NCBI RefSeq assembly: GCF_008704555.1
Contig: NZ_CP023702.1
Location: 2,852,001 to 2,916,000, forward strand
Direction: 5' to 3'
Source: Streptomyces nitrosporeus
Lineage (GTDB): Bacteria > Actinomycetota > Actinomycetes > Streptomycetales > Streptomycetaceae
Length of the DNA: 64,000 bases
Part shown: positions 44,151 to 51,056 of the stretch, in pieces
How positions within the stretch are numbered: the first letter of the stretch is position 1
Layout of the letters: each line of letters begins with the position of its first letter
Position numbers and translations under genes: made by a program
The notes under the pieces: model-generated
The model's input: only the letters and a program-made list of their open reading frames with translations
Told to the model about the DNA's origin: nothing
Database searches by the model: none

Positions 44151-44914
44151 TCCACCTCGTCACCGCCGACGTCCCCGCCCCCCACGGCCCCCACGAGCAG
44201 CACAGGGCCGGGCGCGCGGCGGCGGCGGACGCTCTGCGGCGGTCGGGGAGCACGAAGCTGGAGGTCGGCCGGCGCCCCGACGGGGCGCCCGTGTTCCCGG
44301 CCGGATTCGCCGGTTCGATCGCCCACACCCCACGGCTGGCCGTCGCCGCCGTGTGCCGCGCCGAAGAGGCCCGGGGCGTCGGAGTCGACCTGGAGACGGA
44401 CACCGTACAGGAGCGCCTCCACCGCATCCTCTTGCGGGAGGAGGAACGCGAGAGCCTTTGGGTGCCCGCCGACGAACCCACGCTGAGGAGACTCTTCGTC
44501 GCCAAGGAGGCCGCGTTCAAGGCGTTCTCGGCATGCGAGGAGCCGGTGGCGCGGACGTTCTGGCGTATCCGGCTCGAACAGGCGGCCCCGGGCGCCGGCC
44601 GGCTGCTTGCCCGGGCGGGCGACGAGCGTGCGTGGGTCCGGGTGTGGGCGGACAGCGAGCGGGCCTGGGCCGTAGCCGTACTGCTCAGGCCGGAACAGAC
44701 GTCAGCGAACCGACCGGTGCAGGCGGGACACGTTGATGCGCTCGGGAGAAAGGGACTTCTCGATCTCGGCGATCATCAGCTCGCCGTTGAGCCGCCCGTA
44801 GGCCAGCAGGTCGATATTGGCGAGACTGAACTCGGGCCAGGTGTGGACCGTGAGGTGGGAGGCGGACAGCAGCAGCATCCCCGTGACGGCCCCATTGGGG
44901 AAGACGTGGGATGA
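44147..44914 (+). CDS. Sfp-type 4'-phosphopantetheinyl transferase
   Basis: GTG at 44147 overlaps the ACP stop (GTGA). The Sfp motifs are FAGSIAHTPRLAVAAVCR (P1-like), RGVGVDLET (the Mg-binding GVDLE motif) and LRRLFVAKEAAFKAF (the (W/F)xxKEA(A/L) motif). The core ends near AVLLRPEQ at about 44700, yet the frame has no stop until 44914. The predicted 255-residue protein therefore extends about 70 residues across the whole 3' half of the opposite-strand SpeD gene. That tail has no family similarity. It probably activates the two discrete ACPs and the PKS ACP. Confidence 0.8.
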   Translation: MIHLVTADVPAPHGPHEQHRAGRAAAADALRRSGSTKLEVGRRPDGAPVFPAGFAGSIAHTPRLAVAAVCRAEEARGVGVDLETDTVQERLHRILLREEERESLWVPADEPTLRRLFVAKEAAFKAFSACEEPVARTFWRIRLEQAAPGAGRLLARAGDERAWVRVWADSERAWAVAVLLRPEQTSANRPVQAGHVDALGRKGLLDLGDHQLAVEPPVGQQVDIGETELGPGVDREVGGGQQQHPRDGPIGEDVG

Positions 44915-45103
44915 CTCGTCGAGCACCGTGGCCTTACCCGCGGTGGCCGCACGGCGGAGAATCGAAAGGAGCGCTTCCTTGTCCGTCAGAATGCCCACAT
45001 CGCTGACCCAGACTTCGACGGCGTAGGAGCAGAGCTCGCCTTCCGCGATCTCGACGACGTCGTTCGAGGGACTGTTGACTGGTGTGTTTTGCTCTGTGGT
45101 CAC
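44702..45103 (-). CDS. SpeD/AdoMet-decarboxylase-family pyruvoyl enzyme, altered active site
   Basis: 133 residues, GTG at 45103. It aligns well with bacterial class 1b S-adenosylmethionine decarboxylase: LLLSASHLTVHTWPEFSLANIDLLAYG matches the T. maritima SESHLTIHTWPE...DVFTCG region. The processing Ser (Ser82, equal to Ser63) and His87 (His68) are kept. The Glu before the cleavage site is Ala81, and the catalytic Cys (Cys83) is Tyr102. It should still self-cleave to a pyruvoyl enzyme, but SAM decarboxylation is doubtful. SpeD relatives with lost SAM residues have been reported as ornithine or arginine decarboxylases. It is convergent with the PPTase gene and overlaps its tail by 213 bases. 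Confidence 0.85.
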   Translation of the reverse strand: MTTEQNTPVNSPSNDVVEIAEGELCSYAVEVWVSDVGILTDKEALLSILRRAATAGKATVLDESSHVFPNGAVTGMLLLSASHLTVHTWPEFSLANIDLLAYGRLNGELMIAEIEKSLSPERINVSRLHRSVR

Positions 45104-45118
45104 TCCTGTAGCTTACAG
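45104..45118 (-). promoter_or_regulatory. possible leaderless promoter with overlapping palindrome for the SpeD-like gene
   Basis: On the minus strand a -10-like TAAGCT (45115-45110) ends six bases before the GTG start, so transcription could begin at the start codon. A perfect inverted repeat CTGTA-GCT-TACAG (45106-45118) covers this box and could be an operator. An AGGA directly against the GTG is too close to serve as a normal ribosome site, which also favours a leaderless message. Confidence 0.4.
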
Positions 45119-45586
45119 ACTGCCCATACGGGTTGGCACCTCAGGCGAACCGGCCGCCCCGTGGGGGCCCCGGGCGCGGAAGCGGGTGGCGGCGGCCCGA
45201 AGGCTTGCCCGCCGGCGGGCTCGCGACGACAGCCCCGGAGGTGGCGTGGACATGACGTCCCGCCCTGACCCGGCCGGTACACGGGCCGCCAGAGTCCCGT
45301 CGGCCGCGGCTGTTCTCCGCCGCCGCCCGGCTGATCACCACCGGCCGCCGCGGAGACCCGGATCCGGCCCCGGGCCCGGCCTCGTCACGGACGTGATCCA
45401 CTGGTCCGGCACCCTCCCGGGCCCCGGCCGGCGCGTACACCCCACCCGGTCCCACCGGGCCTGTGGGGCGCCGCGGCGCCCGCCCGGCACGGCAGCCGGA
45501 ACCGCCCGCCATCAGCCGCAGAGGACGAAACGGCCCACCGGTCCCGCCGGCGGGCCGTCACGGAGGACCGGAACCGACCGGCTCCG
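45119..45586. other. 468-base spacer, no gene supported
   Basis: It lies between the SpeD-like gene and the histidine phosphatase. It is very GC-rich, with several frames open only through composition (Arg/Pro/Gly-rich, no domain). Short GC inverted repeats are present but no convincing terminator. It may be the remnant of a deleted gene. Confidence 0.45.
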
Positions 45587-46237
45587 TCACTTGGCCTCGT
45601 CGATGTGCTTCGTGTCGTCGAACCGGAGCATGGTCCACCCGGATTCGTCGTGGGCGAGCTCGCTGATCGATGTCGGCCCCGGCGTCGAGTCCGTGAACAG
45701 CACCGGCGGGACGGTGTCCAGCAGTGCGGACATCACCGCGACGATGAGACCCGCGTGGCACACCACGAGGACGGTCTCCCCGCGGTGGCGCGACAGCAGG
45801 TCCGCCATGACACGGCCCGCCCGGAGCCGGAACCGGCTCCAGCTCTCCCCGTCGGGGGCGAAGGGCCGCTCGGGGTGGGCGATCATGTCGAAGGCACCGT
45901 GGACGCGCTCGTACGCGTCGATGGACAGGCCGTCGGCCGCCCCGAAATCCAGCTCCCGCACCTCCGGCTCGACGGTCGGCGGACCGAGGGACAGAACGCC
46001 CGCCAGGACATCGGCCGTCTCCCGGGCCCTGCGAACCGGGCTGGTCAGCAAGGAGTTCAGCGGCAGCTGTTCGGCCTCGAGCCGTGCCGCGAGCAGCGCC
46101 GCCTGCGTACGGCCCAGCTCCGTGAGACCGGCACACGTCCGGGAACCCGCTATCACCTTCCGTACGCTGGCCTGCGATTGCGCGTGCCGCACCAGCAGTA
46201 CACGGGTGACGGAACTGTCTTCCTCTTCGTGTGCCAT
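45587..46237 (-). CDS. histidine phosphatase (phosphoglycerate mutase-like)
   Basis: About 216 residues from the ATG at 46237. The catalytic RHG-type motif is VLLVRHAQSQASV (RHAQ), with further signatures SPVRRARETADVL, VRELDFGAADGL and the second His in VLVVCHAGLIVAVM. A GTG at 46297, overlapping the upstream SDR gene by 20 bases, is an alternative, but that stretch has rare ATA codons. The enzyme could dephosphorylate a sugar or glycerate phosphate. It shares a strand with the SDR gene and probably a transcript. Its place in the cluster is not known from pactamycin chemistry. Confidence 0.8.
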   Translation of the reverse strand: MAHEEEDSSVTRVLLVRHAQSQASVRKVIAGSRTCAGLTELGRTQAALLAARLEAEQLPLNSLLTSPVRRARETADVLAGVLSLGPPTVEPEVRELDFGAADGLSIDAYERVHGAFDMIAHPERPFAPDGESWSRFRLRAGRVMADLLSRHRGETVLVVCHAGLIVAVMSALLDTVPPVLFTDSTPGPTSISELAHDESGWTMLRFDDTKHIDEAK

Positions 46238-46277
46238 AAGTATTTTTATTCCCGGATCGATTTTCGTTTCATACAGG

Positions 46278-47030
46278 TCAGTTGAGGTCCCAACCACCGT
46301 CCACGGTCAGACTCTGCCCTGTGATGAACCCGGCTTCGGGTGAGGCGAGAAATGCTACAGCCTCGGCAACGTCTTCCGGTCGGCCATGTCGTTTGAGGCA
46401 TTGCCGGTCGAATTCCCGTTGACGCCAGGACGGATAATCCGGATGGGACCTCTGATCGGTACTCAGTTCGATCGGCCCCGGCCGCACCGAATTCACCGTG
46501 ATCCCGTGGGGACCGAGTTCGCGGGCGAGAGCGCGGACAAACGCCTCCAGGCCGCCTTTCGCCGCGAGGTACGGGACGAGTTCCACACGTCCGATCCGCG
46601 TGAGCACGGTGGACACGGCGACGATCCGGCCCGCTCCGCGTGCCACCAGGTGGGGCGTGGCGGCACGCGCACAGGCGATGTGCGCCAGCAGGTTGACGTC
46701 CACGGCCGAGCGCACGTCGTCCCACCCGGTCTCCTGCCACGGCACGTACGCGTACGCCCCGGCATTGCACACGAGGACGTCCAGTCTCCCGCCGCAGGAG
46801 GCCATGGCCTCCTCCAGGCGCTCCACGGTCTCCCGCCGCGTGAGGTCCCCGGCCACCGTGGTGAGGACGTCCGCACCGGCCGCCGACACCCGGTCCACGG
46901 TGCCGGCGAGCCCGGAGTCCCGGGTCAGATGGGTGAGTACCAGGTCGTGGGTGGCGGCGAGCCGTACCGCGATGGCGGCCCCGAGGCCGGACCCCGCTCC
47001 GGTGACGACGGCGACGCTCCGAGAAGGCAT
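46278..47030 (-). CDS. short-chain dehydrogenase/reductase
   Basis: 250 residues from the ATG at 47030, preceded by a strong GGAGGGGGG ribosome site. Cofactor motif VAVVTGAGSGLGAAIAVRLA, then VLVCNAGAYAYVP (NAG motif), catalytic Ser in IVAVSTVL, and Tyr/Lys in LVPYLAAKGGLEAFV (YxxxK), ending with FITGQSLTVDGGWDLN. It is a classical SDR such as FabG-type ketoreductases. It is divergent from the ptmT operon with a 166-base spacer. It could act on the FkbH/ACP-derived unit, on the cyclitol, or in 3-aminobenzoate supply; no choice can be made from sequence. Confidence 0.85.
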   Translation of the reverse strand: MPSRSVAVVTGAGSGLGAAIAVRLAATHDLVLTHLTRDSGLAGTVDRVSAAGADVLTTVAGDLTRRETVERLEEAMASCGGRLDVLVCNAGAYAYVPWQETGWDDVRSAVDVNLLAHIACARAATPHLVARGAGRIVAVSTVLTRIGRVELVPYLAAKGGLEAFVRALARELGPHGITVNSVRPGPIELSTDQRSHPDYPSWRQREFDRQCLKRHGRPEDVAEAVAFLASPEAGFITGQSLTVDGGWDLN

Positions 47031-47196
47031 CACATCCCCCCTCCGCTGGACGAGTCCGGACACCGGGCCGATCCTGCCACCCGGGGCGGGCCGGACGCCC
47101 TCGTGATTCAGCCATTCCAGGAACGGTCACTGTCGGACACCAGGGCCTTGAGGCATCCTGTGGTGCCAGGTCAGGCGGACGAAGGCGGAGGTTGTC

Positions 47197-48522
47197 ATGG
47201 GTGGCGCGGACAGTGAGCTCCAGACGAACGCTGAGTACCTCGAGGCCATCAAAGAGGTCGTCGTCGGCGGCGTCAGCAGCAGCATGCGTGCGGCGGCCGT
47301 CCCCCAGCCCCTCGTGGTGCGGCGCGCCGACGGCTGCCTGATCCGGGATGTCGAAGACGGCGAGTACATCGATTTCAACATGGGTTACGGCCCTCATATC
47401 TTCGGCTACGCGGACCGCGACCTCGCCGAGGCCGTGGCCGACCAGTTCACCAAGGGCCACATGACCGGTCTGCCGCACGAGCTGGACGCCGAGGCCGGAG
47501 CCCTCGTCGCCGAACTGGTGCCCGGCGTGGAGCAGATCAAGTTCGCCAACTCCGGTACGGAGGCGGTCACCTCCGTACTGCGGCTCGCCCGTGCCACTAC
47601 GGGCCGCCAGCTGGTCGTCACCTTCGAGGGGCACTACCACGGCTGGAGCGAGACCGTTTTACGCGCGGGCAAGACCACGCTCCAGGTGCAGGGCACCCGG
47701 CCGACGGACGTCGTCCCGGGAGCGCCGGGAATGATCCCCGAGGCCCTCGGGCACACCGCGCAGGTGCCGTGGAACGACCCGGAGGCCGTCAAGGAGCTCT
47801 TCGCCCGGGACGGTGACCGAATAGCGGCGGTCATCCTGGAGCCGGTCCTGGCCAACGCCGGTGTGATCCCCCCGGCCCCCGGCTTCCTCCAGCTCCTGCG
47901 CGACCTGACCTCGCGCAGCGGATCGATGCTGATCTTCGACGAGGTCATCACCGGTTTCCGGGTCGCCCGGGGAGGGGCGCAGGAACGCTACGGCGTCGAG
48001 CCCGACCTCACGGTGCTGTCCAAGGTCATGGGCGGGGGGTTCCCCGTCGCCGCCTTCGGCGGACGGAAGGCCGCGATGCGGCTGTTCGCCTCGAACGAGG
48101 CGCACCACGCGGGTGTCTACGCCGGGAACCACGGGTCCCTCCGCGCGGTCGTCACCATGCTGACCAAGATCCGCGCGCAGCGCGGCCTCTACGAGGAACT
48201 CGAAGGCGTCGGCGCCGCCGCGGAGGACACGCTGCGCGAGGTCTTCGCCGCGGAGGGGCGGTCCGTGCACATCAACCGCGTCGGCACCCTGATGTGTGTG
48301 GCCCTGCTCAGGAAACCGCTCGAGAAGAGCGACACGCTGCGCGGCCTCGCCGAAGCCTTCGACTTCTCCCAGCACCGGCGGTTCCAGATCCTGGCCCAGA
48401 GGGAAGGCGTGTACTTCCACCCCAACCCGCTGGAGCCGTGGTTCCTGAGCACCGCGCACACCCGGTCCGTCCTCGACAAGGCGGCAGGGGCACTGCGGCG
48501 CGCACTGGTCGTCCTGGGATGA
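47197..48522 (+). CDS. ptmT: PLP enzyme of the glutamate-1-semialdehyde aminomutase family, 3-aminobenzoate synthase homologue
   Basis: 441 residues, ATG at 47197 behind GGAGG. It is class III aminotransferase/HemL-like: KFANSGTEAVTSVLRLARATTGR (phosphate site), FEGHYHGWSE, LIFDEVITGFRVARGG, and the PLP Lys276 in LSKVMGGGFPVAAFGG. In pactamycin the homologue (PtmT, PctV) converts 3-dehydroshikimate to 3-aminobenzoate. Codon 155 is TTA (47659-47661), so like ptmJ it should depend on bldA. It starts the plus-strand operon T-S-R-Q; the next start overlaps its stop (ATGA). Confidence 0.9.
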   Translation: MGGADSELQTNAEYLEAIKEVVVGGVSSSMRAAAVPQPLVVRRADGCLIRDVEDGEYIDFNMGYGPHIFGYADRDLAEAVADQFTKGHMTGLPHELDAEAGALVAELVPGVEQIKFANSGTEAVTSVLRLARATTGRQLVVTFEGHYHGWSETVLRAGKTTLQVQGTRPTDVVPGAPGMIPEALGHTAQVPWNDPEAVKELFARDGDRIAAVILEPVLANAGVIPPAPGFLQLLRDLTSRSGSMLIFDEVITGFRVARGGAQERYGVEPDLTVLSKVMGGGFPVAAFGGRKAAMRLFASNEAHHAGVYAGNHGSLRAVVTMLTKIRAQRGLYEELEGVGAAAEDTLREVFAAEGRSVHINRVGTLMCVALLRKPLEKSDTLRGLAEAFDFSQHRRFQILAQREGVYFHPNPLEPWFLSTAHTRSVLDKAAGALRRALVVLG

Positions 48523-49982
48523 CCGACGCGCGTGCCGCACTGCTCTCCCTGCTGCGCGACCGGTGCGCCCGCCTGGGGGACACGCCCTTGATCAGCGACG
48601 GCTCCGGGGCGACCGGCGCGCGGCGGCTGCTGGAGGACGTCGACGCCAAGGCCCGTGCCTGGCGTGCGGCGGGTGTCGGTCCGGGTGCCCTGGTGGGGAC
48701 CGTCGCCTGGCCCGCGGCGGAGTTCGTCAGCGATGTGTTCGCGATCATCTCCACGGGAGCGGTCGCCGTACCGCTCTCGCGCCGGCAGACGCCGTGGGAG
48801 CTGCAGCGCATCCAGGAACGCTGCGCGCTCGACTTCCTGTCGGCCGCCCACGATTCGCCGCTGGCTCTTGCGGTCACGGCCGTGTCCCGCGGCGCACGGA
48901 CGCTGAGCCGTGCCCCGGCATCCGGCCGGGAAGCGACGCGGGGCCGTGCCTTCGCCGAGGCGGCCACGGCACAGATCACCTCGGGCACCACCGGGTACCC
49001 CAGGGTCGCGCTCCGCTCCGCTTCCGCCCTGCTGGCCGAGGCGGAGCACTACCGCGTGGCCCTGGACCTCGGTCCGGAGAGCCGGCTGCTCTGTCCCGTA
49101 CCCCTGCAGCACGCGTACGGCTTCGGACTGTGCGCCCTCGCCGCCCCCCTGGCGGGGGCCCCCGTCCGCTTCCTGCCACCCGGCAGACCCCGCGTGCTGC
49201 TGTCCGAGCTCGACGCCGGTGAGGTGACGCTCTTCGTCGGTGTGCCCCCCATGCTGCGGATGCTCGCCAAGGCCGCCCGCACCGCGCCGCCCGAGGGGCG
49301 GAGGGCCGGATTCCTGTCCGCCGGTATGGCCCTGGACGCGCACACCGCCGAACTGGTCGGGACCCGGCTCGGCGGCCACACCGGCCAGGTCTACGGGACC
49401 ACCGAGACCGGGCCGATCTGTGTGAGCGCTCCCGCCCCGCGGCGGCCGGGCGTGCTGGGGCCGGGCGCACCCCTGCCCGGGGTGGACGTCCGCCTCGCCC
49501 CGGTCCCGGGGGACCCCGGTGACGGTGCCGGCGGCTCCCCGGCCGGGACGGGGCTCGTGACCGTCACGTCCCCCTCGATGATGCTCGGTTACGCCGAGGC
49601 GGGGACCGTCGACCCGGCCTCACTGGCCGGCGGGTTCACCACGGGTGACCTGGCCCGGTGGGAAGCGTCGGAGCTCGTCCTCGTCGGGCGCCTGTCCACG
49701 AGCATCAACGTCGCGGGGGCCAAGATCAGCCCCGAGCAGATCGAATCCGTCCTGCTCGCCTTCCCGGACGTCGCCTCCTGCCTGGTGGCCGGTGTGGACG
49801 ACCCGCTCCTCGGACAGCGGATCAGCGCGACGGTGACGCCCGGCACGGTCGACCTCGACAAGCTGAACCGCTTCTGCCGGGAAAAGCTGTCGCCTTCCCA
49901 GGTCCCCCATGTCTTCGCCGCCGCGGCGGAATTGCCGACCACTGAGACCGGGAAGGTCATCAGGCCCCGGACCGGTCAGTAA
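48519..49982 (+). CDS. ptmS: 3-aminobenzoate adenylation enzyme (AMP-ligase), PtmS homologue
   Basis: 487 residues, ATG at 48519 in an ATGA overlap. ANL-superfamily motifs: AQITSGTTGYPRVA (A3, P-loop), GQVYGTTETGP (A5), FTTGDLARW (A7), GRLSTSINVAGAKISPEQIE (A8) and the C-terminal catalytic Lys in TTETGKVIRPR (A10). The published pactamycin enzyme activates 3-aminobenzoate and loads it on the discrete ACP. Context next to the 3-aminobenzoate synthase fits this. Confidence 0.9.
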   Translation: MTDARAALLSLLRDRCARLGDTPLISDGSGATGARRLLEDVDAKARAWRAAGVGPGALVGTVAWPAAEFVSDVFAIISTGAVAVPLSRRQTPWELQRIQERCALDFLSAAHDSPLALAVTAVSRGARTLSRAPASGREATRGRAFAEAATAQITSGTTGYPRVALRSASALLAEAEHYRVALDLGPESRLLCPVPLQHAYGFGLCALAAPLAGAPVRFLPPGRPRVLLSELDAGEVTLFVGVPPMLRMLAKAARTAPPEGRRAGFLSAGMALDAHTAELVGTRLGGHTGQVYGTTETGPICVSAPAPRRPGVLGPGAPLPGVDVRLAPVPGDPGDGAGGSPAGTGLVTVTSPSMMLGYAEAGTVDPASLAGGFTTGDLARWEASELVLVGRLSTSINVAGAKISPEQIESVLLAFPDVASCLVAGVDDPLLGQRISATVTPGTVDLDKLNRFCREKLSPSQVPHVFAAAAELPTTETGKVIRPRTGQ

Positions 49983-49994
49983 GGAAGCAAGAGA

Positions 49995-51056
49995 GTGAAA
50001 ACAGAGAACATCTTCCTGGCCGGGACCGGGGCGTACATTCCGCCCAGGGTGAGTGCGGCCGAGGCGGTCCGGAACGGTTCGTACGACAAGGAGCGGATGG
50101 AGTCGTGCGGTTGGCGCAGTATCGCCGTCTCCGACGGCGTCTCCGCACCGGACATGGCGGTGGCGGCCGTCCGCCAGGCGGTGGGCCGCTCGGGGCTCGG
50201 CCCGGAGGAGATCGACATCCTCATCCACTCCTGCGCCTACCACCAGGGCCCTGACGGCTGGTCGGCACCGCACTACGTACTGCGTTCCACCCTCGGCACC
50301 CCGATCCCGGCGCTGACGGTGGATCAGGGGTGCAACGCGTTCCTCGCCGCCCTGGAGATGGCCACCCAGTACCTGCTGTGCTCGCCGTCCCGCACCGGAG
50401 CCCTGGTGAGCAGCGCGGACAACTTCGGCGCTCCCTCGGTCGACCGCTGGTACGCCCACCGTGACGCGGTGCTCGCCGACGCGGCCTCGGCGGTGGTGCT
50501 GTCGAAGCGGTCCGGCTGGGCCGCGCTGCGTTCCGTCGAATCGGTGTCGCTTCCCCAGTTCGAGATCCTCAACCGCGGGCACGAACCGATCTTCCCGCCC
50601 GCGCTCACCACCGGGCGGAAGCTCGACATGAACGAGCATCTGGAGGCGATGGTCGAGGAGCTGGGCCCGAAGGCGTCCGAGATCGGCCGGGACTACGCCG
50701 CGAGCGGGTCGAAGCTGATCGAGCAGGTGACGGGCGAAGCGGGTATCGGCGTGGCGGACCTGTCGAAGGTGCTCCACCTCGGGGCGGGCAGCCCCGACTT
50801 CCTGGAAAGCCACCTGCGGCCGATGGGCCTGGACGCGTCCCTCGGCGGCGTCGACTTCTTCCGGGACGTGGGCCATGCCGGCGCCGCCGACGTCGGGCTG
50901 CAGCTCAACCACCTCGTCGAGGACGGGCAGGTGAGCCCCGGGGACCACCTCCTGATGATGAGCGCCGGGCCCGGAATCATGATCACCGCGGCGGTCGTCA
51001 CGGTGCTCGAAATCCCCTCCTGGCACGCGGGGGGCACCGAGGGGAGCCAGGCATGA
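49995..51056 (+). CDS. ptmR: KAS III-like acyltransferase, PtmR homologue
   Basis: 353 residues from the GTG at 49995. It has a FabH fold with nucleophile Cys113 (LTVDQGCNAFLAALEMA) and His261 (KVLHLGAGS). The third residue of the FabH triad, usually Asn in GNTSAA, is His294 in DVGHAGAADVG. That change is typical of KAS III relatives that transfer acyl groups to oxygen rather than form carbon bonds. In pactamycin PtmR transfers the 6-methylsalicyl group made by the downstream PKS to the cyclopentitol. Its stop overlaps the PKS start (ATGA). Confidence 0.9.
   Translation: MKTENIFLAGTGAYIPPRVSAAEAVRNGSYDKERMESCGWRSIAVSDGVSAPDMAVAAVRQAVGRSGLGPEEIDILIHSCAYHQGPDGWSAPHYVLRSTLGTPIPALTVDQGCNAFLAALEMATQYLLCSPSRTGALVSSADNFGAPSVDRWYAHRDAVLADAASAVVLSKRSGWAALRSVESVSLPQFEILNRGHEPIFPPALTTGRKLDMNEHLEAMVEELGPKASEIGRDYAASGSKLIEQVTGEAGIGVADLSKVLHLGAGSPDFLESHLRPMGLDASLGGVDFFRDVGHAGAADVGLQLNHLVEDGQVSPGDHLLMMSAGPGIMITAAVVTVLEIPSWHAGGTEGSQA

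Noticed and set aside
45119..45586. Possible small gene between the SpeD-like gene and the phosphatase
   Set aside because: All frames are Arg/Pro/Gly-rich, without ribosome site or recognisable fold.
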